A DNA stretch of 48,313 bases, taken from contig CAJTMA010000016.1 of the NCBI GenBank assembly GCA_910577205.1, positions 1-48,313 of the forward strand, in the 5' to 3' direction. The notes beneath the pieces are model-generated. The model was not told the DNA's origin and did not search any database. It saw only the letters and a list, made by a program, of their open reading frames with translations. This stretch comes from an uncultured Alphaproteobacteria bacterium. GTDB lineage: Bacteria; Pseudomonadota; Alphaproteobacteria; RF32; CAG-239. Both the position numbers and the translations under genes were made by a program. This document shows positions 35,901 through 44,893 of this stretch, in pieces; position 1 is the first letter of the stretch; each line of letters opens with the position of its first letter.

Positions 35901-37599
35901 AATCCTTGATATTGGCATATTTGCCCCCAAGATATTGGGAATAGAAATTTATCTGGTCTTTCCAAACAGGGAATTTGACTGTCGGGACACCCCACTGCGG
36001 CGACTGTTTATATTGGTCTTCGACCAGCAGCTGAGCGGCTTGCGCGCCAATATTAAACGAAATCATCTGAGATTCGCGGGCTGTTTTTTCTATTTCCTCC
36101 TGCTGGCTGGGATTAACCAAAGCGGAATCTTTTTGTTTTTCAATTTGTTCCTGAAACTTCTTTTCGCTTTCGGGGTCGTTAACATCAAGGCTCATGTCAA
36201 TATCAATTGTTCCCAAATCCTCATCATCAAAAGGGACGGCTTCCTCTGATTTGGCAATTTCAAAGGCTTTCACAGCCCAGCCGGAAATCCCCTGGCGCGC
36301 ATCATAATCATTAATGGCGGCATCAGGCATTGTGCCTTTCCAGACTTTCTCAGGATTGCTATAATAGCGGTTCAGATATTGGATGGCGCATTGGTCAGAT
36401 GCCGCAACGGCTTCCAATGATTTCTGATGGAGTTTTTTATATTGTTCATAGTTTTCAAAAATACCGCGATAACTGTCCAAGGACTGAATCAGGTTATGCA
36501 CTTCCTTAGCGTCCTGCACTTTCTCATACAAAGGAGCAATCTTATCCAGCTCCAACAATTTTTCTCTGTTGCCGTCAAAAGCCGACTTAAGCGGCATTTT
36601 GGGCGCATCGGCAAAACTTACACTGCCATATAATGCCGGATCGTACTCATAATCTTCGTCATCAATTTCTTCTTCAACGACCACAGGCTGCTGTTTATTT
36701 TTTGTCAGCGCAAAATCTGCCTGCACCAAGCCCAACTGCCCGAAAGCCAGCGTTTCGCTATGGTGGTAAATGCCGGATGAGGCGATTTTAACCTGTTCGT
36801 TTGTTTGGTTTGATGAGGTTTTCGACGCTTTTTCTTTAGCTTCACGCTCTTTTTTAGAAACATAAGGCGCAGGCGTAACTTGTTCGCGCAAGAACAAAAC
36901 AGCTTCATACTGGGCGCGCATGGCTGAGATTTCCTGGGTCAGCTTTAAAATGCTGTTCATGGTCTGGTATGCGTTGAACGCGTTTTTCCAAACGCCGTTT
37001 TCATCATCGCCGCTTTCGGCTCCGCCCCCGCCTACTCCGGTAAATGTTGAAGACAAATTCTCAACTTCGGCGGTTAATTCGGCCATTGTTTGCTCCATTA
37101 AACGCACGGAAGTATAAATTTCAATAACCGTATCCTGATAAAATTCCTCGGCTTTTTGCTTATAGGCAGCACAAGCTGCAAAGTTTTCCGCATTTTTATC
37201 ACAGTCAATCGGGTAAGCCATAAATAGCGTGTATAAAGCTTTTTTTACTGATTCCGGGTCATAGATGTCGGCAATTTTAGACTCCTGAATAGTTTTAGAA
37301 CCCGGAATCGCCGCTTTTTCTTTTTTCTTAAACAAGCCGCCCATAAAGCCGGTGAACTGCTCCATATATTTTTTCTTGGCAGCTTTCACTTTTTGGGTTG
37401 CTTCATTAGCGTAGGCCTGCATCTGCGCTGCGTATTGTTGCGCCGTTGCGCCGACATTTCGCAGGCCAAACAAAACGTCTGTTCCCGGGTCGGCTGTCGG
37501 GCTGACAGGCCCCGGCGGCAACAGAAAAGCATGAGAAGCCGCGCCGGAAAGCATCACCAGCAAGGAAGAAAGCATTATTATTTTGGTTAATTTGCTCAT
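32956..37599 (-). CDS. Giant exported coiled-coil protein in the VirB5 position
   Basis: ATG 37599 is preferred over 37602 because AAGGAGG lies six bases upstream of it. The 1547-residue protein has a signal peptide ending SHAFLL. Most of it is charged helix and coiled coil, notably about 600-1000, with several cysteines near 130-145 and a globular part near 1050-1350 (WKRILDGKAFVEKDVDLK, RYPCRLGDHIIDVKN). Two copies of a short motif appear: HSETLAFG near residue 283 and SQTLYFGAE near 838, matching HSETLMFGAE of the neighbour at 39918-41855. VirB5 is a small exported helical protein at the pilus tip. This one sits where virB5 would be but is about seven times larger, so equivalence is only positional. 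It may be a periplasmic or surface scaffold, or a secreted fibre. Confidence 0.8.
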   Translation of the reverse strand: MSKLTKIIMLSSLLVMLSGAASHAFLLPPGPVSPTADPGTDVLFGLRNVGATAQQYAAQMQAYANEATQKVKAAKKKYMEQFTGFMGGLFKKKEKAAIPGSKTIQESKIADIYDPESVKKALYTLFMAYPIDCDKNAENFAACAAYKQKAEEFYQDTVIEIYTSVRLMEQTMAELTAEVENLSSTFTGVGGGGAESGDDENGVWKNAFNAYQTMNSILKLTQEISAMRAQYEAVLFLREQVTPAPYVSKKEREAKEKASKTSSNQTNEQVKIASSGIYHHSETLAFGQLGLVQADFALTKNKQQPVVVEEEIDDEDYEYDPALYGSVSFADAPKMPLKSAFDGNREKLLELDKIAPLYEKVQDAKEVHNLIQSLDSYRGIFENYEQYKKLHQKSLEAVAASDQCAIQYLNRYYSNPEKVWKGTMPDAAINDYDARQGISGWAVKAFEIAKSEEAVPFDDEDLGTIDIDMSLDVNDPESEKKFQEQIEKQKDSALVNPSQQEEIEKTARESQMISFNIGAQAAQLLVEDQYKQSPQWGVPTVKFPVWKDQINFYSQYLGGKYANIKDYLHQLDVSAVIIDLAYSLNDLTVSDEEERANNRAGLDKLSARLAKEEDGSNPATVLKDLENNRSQMLAEVLQRKNSRLQALNSQKKTLQNRIDNASEILSGNNEQLNVARQEKLEAEAGIAVKEKQIKYLEERRGEDEDNLIRTTDIEYSEESFELSPEKTEQIHSIKREEVKEKKLLFDTGEVLSEYNEKVQKLQYEAKQQEAAKAVEENNQKARQQLMRTNTNSNVDGSLSLYPENKASSTGKKSLFRRPFSDNSDFAPLSAPKYALSQTLYFGAEYPIKQINYQQEKAKLDAALDEKISSQTEESRIVEDTEVREQTIDAVETTYSRATVSETMEINEEDGEDMALAKVQLSENQENAAANEKKAAQLKSFSEQKGQEISSLSRQIENVDQQIKAVEADYAAQVQKIEQAYYQKLEEAQKYIESKRQAKKTLDLIGYYKDKIGLPVAGAGGILPPFSLLNILSAATGLTDDTKNYADQLVDEAHKSILNLGDGLYVGEYGDKVVKIHTNLMDQLQSMPVEGLSEFSSAVGAYAKTNSIIKPLTSLFQKLMQEQACAGDNCKRVDTAYFVGAYAKGRDFMVPKAAPREYLPPLREVVHFDDVDYDNIPQAADGGIARESFLNSGSKMPEIWKRILDGKAFVEKDVDLKTLLAEGNETPSFMRGGRYPCRLGDHIIDVKNADGQYSVYTNKILSSKATAEEKAYRPAQMAKMPQCNDITIQSKGGLLGNLYVTVEDKIEEVTAPAKVVLFQEFSGSTSHSELGTLLRAGDNGIYFNVAPETVLSRLSKMAEETSQENNSYQKNMQDEVYKKTLLNKNQFGNFLTFVEQEISYRQALDELKLSVDEAKETLLEQLEKAGFKPSADYNLAKQEDYDLTKNTLNRRKNTLVNEGFEEMEAVQVKDNDVVEERLSKIRNILTALRKDKNAYIPLTDVTDSGASLDESIKTEEVNRQVTEEYKKRADEEFEKQIKSYPIPFCAAY

Positions 37600-37610
37600 C
37601 ATTTTCCTCC

Positions 37611-38975
37611 TTAACGCAACATCCCCATGACGCCGCCATCTTTAATATCATTCAAAATATCGCTGTTTTTGGCTTTATCTAAAGCTGAACTGCCTTTTTT
37701 AGCAAGACCCATGATTGAATCTTTATTTATTTTACTCGGCTTTTTATATTTATAATCGTCAAGGTTAAACTGCGTGACATCTTTGTCGGGATTGCGAAGC
37801 TTGTAGGTGTTCAGCTTGGCTAAATCCATGGCTGTCCGCATTTTCATTTCTGACAACATTAATTTTGTGTAGATGAGTATGGATTTCATGTTTTCGACTT
37901 TAATCTGCGTATCCATAGCTATGGCGGCCGCAGAACCATCCATCCCCGGTACTTTGTCGGCAATAGTGTCGGTATTTTCGTTATCTTTATCCCGGCCGGC
38001 TTTGATTTTCAAAATTGTTGCGTAATGCAGAAGCAAATCCTGCGCTGCGGTTTTATCGCGATAGTTACGCACTTTATTAATCGTTGCAGATGTCATCGGT
38101 TCATCCGCGGGAATAAAGTTATTAGCAATTGCCTTATTCATTTCAGCTGCCGACTGATTGCCGCCAAACAGCGATTTTGCCATTGCGCCCAAATCTTCAT
38201 TAGCCAAACTCAGGCTTTCCGCAGCGACCTTATCCCGCAGTTGCTGCATTTGGCTGTCAACCTCGGCAACTCTTGCGTTACTGGCTGCTTTTTCGCTGGC
38301 TTCTTTCTCTTCATATTGCTTGCGGAGCGTTGTCATTGCATAATCATTTGCGGCAATTTTAGCTTCAAGCGCTTCTTTTTGAGAAGGATCTTCCGCTATC
38401 ATTTTCCGATAGGTAGCATTATTTTCCTCATAAGATTTTATCTGTCCGTCAAATTCAGTCTTACGGGCTGCAGCTGCCGTCTTGTATTCTGATTCTATCG
38501 CCGTTTTTTCATTTTTGAGCTTTAAAAGCTGCTGAGCCGTTTGGGTTTTGGATGCCGCAGCAGAAACCGCGCCGCTCACTCCGCCGACTGCCGACCCGGC
38601 AACCCCGCCGGCGGCTCCGGTAATATCACCCTGCAAGCCTTTGGCGTCTGATGTAATATCCGAAACAGTAGACATCGCGGTATCTTTTATCGAATTGACA
38701 GCGCCCACCGTGTCATTAACCATGCCTTTGGCTTCATCAGCCATCTGCTTTAGCATTTTAGCTGTTTCTATAGCACCTTTACCATAAGCAATCATGGTTT
38801 GGATGGTTGTTGACTCTTCATATAACTTTTGCGCCTGTTCGCCCCAGCCGCTGACCGTTTCCGTTACTTTATTTGCGCCGCGGCTGATATCAAATTTGAC
38901 TTGCGCGCCGGCCGGAAGCACATTAACAACAGCAAACAGCAGAGAAGCTATCAGGATGTTTCTTAGCTTATTCAT
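37611..38975 (-). CDS. Exported helical protein in the VirB5 position
   Basis: ATG 38975 is chosen because GGAGGAGG lies six bases upstream; it overlaps the previous stop by 8 bases. The 454-residue protein has a signal peptide ending PAGAQ. A helical region with WGEQAQKLYEESTTIQTMIAY and KGAIETAKMLKQMADEAKG recalls the helical start of VirB5/TraC proteins. Then come an Ala/Gly-rich segment, a long charged coiled coil (about 165-260), and a helical C-part with MKSILIYTKLMLSEMKMRTA. It lacks the TLMFGAE motif found in its three neighbours, and of the four it is the nearest to VirB5 in layout, though about twice as long. Confidence 0.75.
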   Translation of the reverse strand: MNKLRNILIASLLFAVVNVLPAGAQVKFDISRGANKVTETVSGWGEQAQKLYEESTTIQTMIAYGKGAIETAKMLKQMADEAKGMVNDTVGAVNSIKDTAMSTVSDITSDAKGLQGDITGAAGGVAGSAVGGVSGAVSAAASKTQTAQQLLKLKNEKTAIESEYKTAAAARKTEFDGQIKSYEENNATYRKMIAEDPSQKEALEAKIAANDYAMTTLRKQYEEKEASEKAASNARVAEVDSQMQQLRDKVAAESLSLANEDLGAMAKSLFGGNQSAAEMNKAIANNFIPADEPMTSATINKVRNYRDKTAAQDLLLHYATILKIKAGRDKDNENTDTIADKVPGMDGSAAAIAMDTQIKVENMKSILIYTKLMLSEMKMRTAMDLAKLNTYKLRNPDKDVTQFNLDDYKYKKPSKINKDSIMGLAKKGSSALDKAKNSDILNDIKDGGVMGMLR

Positions 38976-39918
38976 CGTCATCCTCCTCCGGAGAAAAGGC
39001 AAACTGGCGGGCTTGCTGTGAGGCCTTAAATTCATAAACGGCCGCTTCCATAATCAAAAATTTGCGCAACCGCTTAGCCATTTCTAATGACTGCTCTTTG
39101 GTCGCCTGAATGATATCGCGGGAATTTTCTTTCTTCTTGGCATCAGCTTCTTCCGCATTTTCTTTGGCGATATTGGTGCGAATTGTAAATGCCTGAGCAT
39201 AAAGGTTGGCAAAATTTTCGCGCTGCAGGGCTGACATTTTTTCTTCCTGCTCACGGCTGATTTTAACCAAATCCGTATCCGAAGCAACTTCCTCCGCACC
39301 AAACATCAAGGTTTGCGTGTTGCGGTAACTGGCGGTTTTGACACCCTCGTCCGCATCCAGCCACGCCCCTTTATCCAGTTTGTTAATGGTTTTCGGCAGG
39401 CCAAGGCCATTCTGCAGCGGCGCAGAGGCTTTGCCCGCAACTGAATTTATCTTTGATGTCGCGGATGCTGCCGCAGAAGTCACATCACCGACAGCCGAAC
39501 GAACATCAGAAACGGCTTTGGGCATTTGCATCAGATAATTGCCTTTAATCGCTTCCTGTAATTTTTCCTGGTCAACGATATCCAAATCCCCCAAAAATCC
39601 CGGCATTTTGCTACCCATGGTTGCCAGCGGGTCGGCTTTGATATTATTGGCCATTTCTATACCGGATTGAACTTTGTCTTTGGCGTCGTTTACTGTTTTG
39701 GCGGCTTCCTTTATCGGACCGGCAACTCCTTCTGCCGCCGAGCGCAATTCCGCTTTGATTTCATTCAAATCTTCCTGAATGGCTTTAGCTTCCTGCAAAA
39801 CCGTTTGTATCGGTCCCATAACCGCACCTTGAATCGCTTCAATATCAGCTTTGGCAGGGGTACTGATCCCTGTCAAGAGCAGAAACATTCCGGCATATGT
39901 GAGGAAACTTTTCAGCAT
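38968..39918 (-). CDS. Exported helical protein with TLMFGAE motif
   Basis: ATG 39918 (second of two adjacent ATGs) has AGGAGG six bases upstream and overlaps the stop of the preceding gene. The 316-residue protein has a signal peptide ending PAKAD, then an amphipathic helical region (about 25-170). It next carries LDKGAWLD and TASYRNTQTLMFGAE at about residues 180-209, and a C-terminal charged helix rich in Glu/Lys that ends EEDDDE. The GAWLD plus TLMFGAE block is shared closely with the 645-residue protein encoded just upstream, so the two are related and probably act together. No function is known for this block. The signal peptide shows it leaves the cytoplasm. Confidence 0.8.
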   Translation of the reverse strand: MLKSFLTYAGMFLLLTGISTPAKADIEAIQGAVMGPIQTVLQEAKAIQEDLNEIKAELRSAAEGVAGPIKEAAKTVNDAKDKVQSGIEMANNIKADPLATMGSKMPGFLGDLDIVDQEKLQEAIKGNYLMQMPKAVSDVRSAVGDVTSAAASATSKINSVAGKASAPLQNGLGLPKTINKLDKGAWLDADEGVKTASYRNTQTLMFGAEEVASDTDLVKISREQEEKMSALQRENFANLYAQAFTIRTNIAKENAEEADAKKKENSRDIIQATKEQSLEMAKRLRKFLIMEAAVYEFKASQQARQFAFSPEEDDDE

Positions 39919-41855
39919 CATTCGCCTCCTTCATCATCTTCTTCGCCAAAATCAGCATAATCAATACCGCCAACTAATTTTAAGGCTTCCACGCTCCCCA
40001 AAGTTGTTTGGGAAGACAACAGCTTATTTATCACAAACTGCATTTCCTTATTGGTCATGGCTAACGCGCCGCTGTCATCGCGGCTGGATGATGCGCTGCC
40101 CATATCTTCTTCCTGCTTGTCCAGCTTCTCGCCATAGTTGGCGGCCGCATTCTTCAAAGCCATACTTTCCGAAACTGCCGCAATAATGGCTTCTGACAAT
40201 ATTTTAGTATGGATGGCCTTGCCTTCTGCGGCAACCTGACTGTCTTTGTCAGACATATGTTTGATTAATTCTTTCAAACAATTTTGCATCATGGTGACAT
40301 CATTCAATTTATCGACGCCGAATTTGCAGTAGTTTACCAAAGTTTCCGGAATGATGGTTTCATCATAATCTCCATTAGATACAACACCATCAGGAATATC
40401 ACTTAAACCGTCCTCAGCACCAAACATCAAGGTTTCACTATGCTGATAGCTTGCTGTTTTGATGGTTTCGCCTTTGTCCAGCCATGCGCCCTTATCCAAA
40501 ACCTGAGGTTCTTTGTTGATAATTGCGCGCTGCCGGAAACCGCTTTTCAACCGTTCATTTGGTTTTGGACTTTTTACAGCCTTTGGCGTATCGGTGACGG
40601 CATTAACCTTTTTAATCTCAGCAGCTGCTTTAGACCGCATAACTGCCGGTTTTGCAAGCGCCTTATCCGTTTTTAGGGTTTTCAGCTTATTTGCCACCGG
40701 AGCAGCCTCAGAACTGAGGGCAACGCTTTCTTTTAAGTTACCGGCACTGCGTTGCACTTCGGAAATTTTTTCCCGGCCAAAAGCTCTGCGGCCTAAAACT
40801 TTTCCGTTAACCGTTGCCGGAGCTGCTTTTTCCAGTGTTTTAACTTGAGGAAGCTCTGAATTCAAATCTGTTTTCGCTTCGGAAACCAATCCATCCTGAA
40901 CAGATATTGTGTCCATTGTTTCACTGACAGCCCCGCGCATTTGCAGGTTTTCAATCCCTTCTATTCCGGCAATGTCAGGCAACGGCTGTCCATTTTCCAT
41001 AAAGCTATTATTGAGCGAATCAGCTTCCATCGGACTAATGGCTTCTTCAGCGGGAAGCTGCTCATAAACTTTGCTATCGGAGTTAATGCTGTCCTCATAG
41101 GCGGCCACATAGTCTTCTACAAAACTATCGTTTGCACTTTCATCTTGCGGCAATACGTCGGCAACCACGCCTCGCGCGTCATTAACCTGCATTCTGGCAT
41201 CATTGATTGCTCCGGAAGCCGTTGATTTGACATCGTTAACCGTCGCCCGGGCATCGCTGATAGCGCCTTGTGCTGTCGAGCGGGCATCATTAACCATTGT
41301 CTTAGCATCATTAACTGTCGACTTGGCATCGTTGATAGCGCCCTGAGCCGTTGCTTTGGCTTCTGCAGCCATTTGTTTGGCTTCATTCACCGTTGATTTA
41401 GCGTCATCCACCATTTGTTTGGCTTCATTGACTTTGTTCATGGCATCTTCTTTGAACTGTTTGGCATCGTTCATAGCCTTCTTGGCTTTTTCAGCCTTTT
41501 CTTTCATTTTATCGGCTTTTTCCTTGAGCTTGTCTAATTTTTCTTTTTTCTTCTCCAGGCGCTCTTTTTCTTTTTTCAATTTTTCAGCTTTTTTCTTGGC
41601 TTTCTCAATATTATCTCCGGCAAATTTGGTTACGGAAGATTTTGCATCGCCAATGGCGCTGTTCATTTTGCCGCCCAGTTCGGTTGCCTGAGTCACGATT
41701 TTAGATTGTTTAACGAGTTCGATTTTGGACTGTATGCCTTCTTTAATTGCAGCCATGTCCAGTGTCGGCCATTGCGCTGCCGCAGGGGAGGATAAAGACA
41801 TGAGCAGACTGAGCCCTAGCAAAGCCGGCAATTTATTATGCTTTAGAATACTCAT
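39918..41855 (-). CDS. Exported coiled-coil protein with repeated 11-mer helix and TLMFGAE motif
   Basis: ATG 41855 is chosen because GGAGG lies five bases upstream. The 645-residue protein has a signal peptide ending PAAAQW. Residues about 65-220 are a very regular charged helix: first Lys/Glu heptads, then repeats like NDAKSTVNDAKTMVNDARS of the apolipoprotein/LEA type, with an 11-residue feel. A mixed middle region follows, then LDKGAWLD and TASYQHSETLMFGAE (TLMFGAE at 475-481). A helical C-domain contains FGVDKLNDVTMMQNCLKELI and ends in an acidic EEDDEGG tail. It is the first gene after virB4 in the operon. The long helix could span tens of nanometres if extended; that is inference. Confidence 0.8.
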   Translation of the reverse strand: MSILKHNKLPALLGLSLLMSLSSPAAAQWPTLDMAAIKEGIQSKIELVKQSKIVTQATELGGKMNSAIGDAKSSVTKFAGDNIEKAKKKAEKLKKEKERLEKKKEKLDKLKEKADKMKEKAEKAKKAMNDAKQFKEDAMNKVNEAKQMVDDAKSTVNEAKQMAAEAKATAQGAINDAKSTVNDAKTMVNDARSTAQGAISDARATVNDVKSTASGAINDARMQVNDARGVVADVLPQDESANDSFVEDYVAAYEDSINSDSKVYEQLPAEEAISPMEADSLNNSFMENGQPLPDIAGIEGIENLQMRGAVSETMDTISVQDGLVSEAKTDLNSELPQVKTLEKAAPATVNGKVLGRRAFGREKISEVQRSAGNLKESVALSSEAAPVANKLKTLKTDKALAKPAVMRSKAAAEIKKVNAVTDTPKAVKSPKPNERLKSGFRQRAIINKEPQVLDKGAWLDKGETIKTASYQHSETLMFGAEDGLSDIPDGVVSNGDYDETIIPETLVNYCKFGVDKLNDVTMMQNCLKELIKHMSDKDSQVAAEGKAIHTKILSEAIIAAVSESMALKNAAANYGEKLDKQEEDMGSASSSRDDSGALAMTNKEMQFVINKLLSSQTTLGSVEALKLVGGIDYADFGEEDDEGGE

Positions 41856-41934
41856 TATAACCTCCATACGCCTAGTGCCCGTATTATTATATCATACCAA
41901 AAATTGCGCCATTTATAAACGGCTAATGTACATA

Positions 41935-44367
41935 TCAGCCAATATTTAAATATTTTGTAACAAAGTTTTCTTCGCCGTATTCTTTTATCAGCTCTTCCAC
42001 CAGCAACACGTTCTTACGGCCAGAGTTATAAAGCTTCAAATACGGCCCAAGTCCGCTCAAATCAACATCCAAAATCACTGATTCGCCAGTCGCCGGGCGT
42101 GACAGCAAAATAGCATAAGGGAAATCGCGATAGCTTTTACCGAAGATGAAGTCAATTTCACGCTGGGTCAGATTCCAGTTTGCATAATCCTCCGGCATCG
42201 CCTGCGGGTTACGGAAAAAGATAACCGTTTGGCACTGGCCGCGGATAACTTCGCCAACCCCCAAACGGTCAATAATGTTCGGTTGTTGGAACGCGCAAAG
42301 ATAAGCCTGGCGTTTTTTACGCCCTTCTTGCAGACCGATAATAAAGTAATCGCGGAACATCGGGTGTTTTAACATCGGCGCGGTTTCATCGATCATAATC
42401 AGAGAGGGGACGCCGGTATCGCCGGTTTCTGCCATAATTCGGTGCATGATGTAACTGATAACGGCCGGAGCCAACGTTTCGTCTTCAAAAATATGAGTAA
42501 AGTCAAAGGCCATAAAGCGTTTGCTTGCCAAATCCAAGCTATCGTTTTCGGCATTAAAAATATTACCGTACTGATCGGGGTTAATCCAGCGGAACAATTC
42601 ACGGCGCATACTTCCGGTTGGCGAAAAACAGCTTTTATACAGATTTTTCAGAATACGCTCTTCCGGCTTCAGGTAATCAAAAGCTGTCGTGACAGCACGG
42701 CCGATTTCTTTTTCGGACAAAGCGTCATCCACCATGGTAATCGCTTTCAACCAGCGGCGGAGGAATGCACGGTTATTGGGCGTATTGCGGCAGTCAAACG
42801 GATTTAAGGAAACATTTTTCTCATCGCCGTCAAAGCCGACATAAGCTCCCTGTACCGCACGGGTAAAGATTTCAGCACCACGGTGGCGGTCAAAGAAGAA
42901 GACTTTCAAGTCATGGTGGCGCATCGCCTGCCCTGCCAAGAACGTCAGCAAAGTGGTTTTACCTTGTCCGGTCGGACCGATAATACAGCAGTGCGCCACC
43001 GCAGAATCTTCGCTCGAAACATGGAACTGGAAGCGGTAAGCAGAACCAGAGGTGGTGCGGAAAATAGAAATTGCGCCCGGACCCCAGTCACTTTTCGGCA
43101 AACCTTCCGACGGCTTATCGAAAGAAATAGCCATTGCCACAACGCGGGACAAATAACGATAGGTTCGCGGGTAAGCATCATAAGTCGGGAATTGGTTAAA
43201 GAATGCCGCCTGCGCTATCCAGCCCTCGCGCACCGGCGTTACGCTGAACAAGCGGCAGATACGCTGAACTTCACTTTCGCCAAATTCAATTTCTTCCATG
43301 CTTTCGCCGCGGATAATAACATCCATCGCATATTCGGTCAGCGCCTGATAGTCCGCATCACTATCTTCAATCGCAGACAGGGCTTCACTATATTGGCTAA
43401 CAACATCCGGCGAGAAACTGGTTACCGTTGCCATTCGCTGCTGCTGCATAAGCAATGCGCGGGCGTGAGGTTTGAAAATAGGCTTAACATTATGCAACAA
43501 GGTCAATTCGCAGTCGATGGACAGCAGAGAGGCAATCATTCCCTCATCCATATAGTCCCCCGAACTTCTAATACCCATCACAATGGCAAACATCTCTTTG
43601 TCACCGGAAAAGAACTTTATCAGTCCTTTTTCTTCGGTAAAATGGATGTGATCAGCGGTCAGAAGTTCATTCAGCTGATATCCTTCCGCACCGCGCACTT
43701 TGGGCATCGGCTTGGAAAGCGGGCTGCAAATTTTGGAAAAAATAGCCAGAGGGCTGTCAGCTGCAGCGCTGTCTTCCGTTTCAAACATCGGCTTAACGCC
43801 GTAGTCATTCAACGTTGCCAGCAAAGCCTGCGAAGCATAGTTCAAGTCTTTTAACGCTTCCGGACGGTCAACAACCGAAAGAATGATGTAGTGCCCATTA
43901 CTGTAGACCCGGTCAAGATTGTTTCGCCAAGTCATAGAAATCTGCTCTAAAAGCTGAATACCGAAATCTCCGGTATCGCTTTCCATTTCAATACGTTCCC
44001 GAAGCGTAATCACTCGGCAGACAACCTGCAAATCCGACATCGAATCAATCCAGGATTTGCGAGCCTCCATCATCGACAGGCTTTTTTCATCCGTCACAAA
44101 AGACAAATCCACGCCCTCAACCTTGAACACGCGCGCAAATGAGCCGTTGTAACAACGGATTGTAATTCCGTCCGCCATCAATTTATTAAACGGCAAAAAG
44201 TCTGCCACCCGGGATTCCTGCGGCTGCGGCAGGATAAGCCGTCCTAATTTTGTCACCCACAAACCAGCAAATGCCGCGGCAGAAATAAATCCGATAACGG
44301 CAACAATTACTTCAATGCTCGACAATCCTTGAACAAAGATTGTAAAAAAATCAAAATCAGGGCGCAA
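41935..44367 (-). CDS. virB4: VirB4 T4SS ATPase
   Basis: The start is TTG 44367 with AAGGGG seven bases upstream; it overlaps the end of virB3 by 11 bases. The 810-residue protein has one hydrophobic segment near the N-terminus (about 15-40), the CagE/TrbE/VirB4 N-domain, and a RecA-type ATPase domain. Walker A is GPTGQGKTT (about 464-472) and Walker B SLIMIDETAP (about 655-664), followed by QEGRKKRQAYLCAFQQP with the usual Gln. VirB4 is the largest conserved T4SS ATPase and works with VirB11. No split or frameshift is seen, so it should be active. Confidence 0.97.
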   Translation of the reverse strand: MRPDFDFFTIFVQGLSSIEVIVAVIGFISAAAFAGLWVTKLGRLILPQPQESRVADFLPFNKLMADGITIRCYNGSFARVFKVEGVDLSFVTDEKSLSMMEARKSWIDSMSDLQVVCRVITLRERIEMESDTGDFGIQLLEQISMTWRNNLDRVYSNGHYIILSVVDRPEALKDLNYASQALLATLNDYGVKPMFETEDSAAADSPLAIFSKICSPLSKPMPKVRGAEGYQLNELLTADHIHFTEEKGLIKFFSGDKEMFAIVMGIRSSGDYMDEGMIASLLSIDCELTLLHNVKPIFKPHARALLMQQQRMATVTSFSPDVVSQYSEALSAIEDSDADYQALTEYAMDVIIRGESMEEIEFGESEVQRICRLFSVTPVREGWIAQAAFFNQFPTYDAYPRTYRYLSRVVAMAISFDKPSEGLPKSDWGPGAISIFRTTSGSAYRFQFHVSSEDSAVAHCCIIGPTGQGKTTLLTFLAGQAMRHHDLKVFFFDRHRGAEIFTRAVQGAYVGFDGDEKNVSLNPFDCRNTPNNRAFLRRWLKAITMVDDALSEKEIGRAVTTAFDYLKPEERILKNLYKSCFSPTGSMRRELFRWINPDQYGNIFNAENDSLDLASKRFMAFDFTHIFEDETLAPAVISYIMHRIMAETGDTGVPSLIMIDETAPMLKHPMFRDYFIIGLQEGRKKRQAYLCAFQQPNIIDRLGVGEVIRGQCQTVIFFRNPQAMPEDYANWNLTQREIDFIFGKSYRDFPYAILLSRPATGESVILDVDLSGLGPYLKLYNSGRKNVLLVEELIKEYGEENFVTKYLNIG

Positions 44368-44647
44368 ATTTATTCCCCTTTACCTTGTATAGATTATTAC
44401 TAACCCGGCGGCATTGGCCAAAGGCCTGTATCATTGAAGAGATGTGAGGTTCTTTGCCACCCCAGAGCACAATAACGCCGTGCGCCGCAACAATGGTGAC
44501 AATAAATATTAATGGGTTCATCTGGAAAATACCCATACACATAAACATTATCGGAAACTGAATGCCTAAATTTAAAAGCGTCGGCAAAAACGGCCCCCAC
44601 AAAATCTTGGGAGGATTGGCAACGGCTTTCAAAATCATTTCTCTCAT
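44357..44647 (-). CDS. virB3: VirB3 T4SS inner-membrane protein
   Basis: This 96-residue protein has the VirB3 layout: a short N-terminus with KAVANPPKILWGPFLPTLL, two adjacent hydrophobic helices (about 20-40 and 45-62), and a basic tail. VirB3 partners VirB4 at the inner membrane, and the two genes overlap here. It is the first gene of the leftward operon, about 25 bases from the predicted promoter. Confidence 0.9.
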   Translation of the reverse strand: MREMILKAVANPPKILWGPFLPTLLNLGIQFPIMFMCMGIFQMNPLIFIVTIVAAHGVIVLWGGKEPHISSMIQAFGQCRRVSNNLYKVKGNKFAP

Positions 44648-44671
44648 GGCTGATAACCCCGATGTTTATTT

Positions 44672-44699
44672 GATTCTAGCGCATTCTCACATAGTTTCA
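44672..44699 (-). promoter_or_regulatory. Sigma70-type promoter of the virB3-virB11 operon
   Basis: Read leftward, TTGAAA (44699-44694) and TAGAAT (44677-44672) are separated by 16 bases, each one mismatch from consensus. This is the best promoter match found in the window and would drive more than 25 kb of genes. Confidence 0.65.
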
Positions 44700-44893
44700 A
44701 CAAAAAGCTTTAAATAACAAAATCCTGTTACTTATTTTCCGGCAAACGGCCTCCAAACGAATCTTGAAGAGCCTTTTACTTATGATTCAGTATATTCTTT
44801 CTTTATGAAAAATCCCTTAACACCGGCAAGGCCGGAGCGAACAGCACGTGAGGCAGAGGCATGAGCCGATATGGGCAACGCCTGAGGCTGGGG

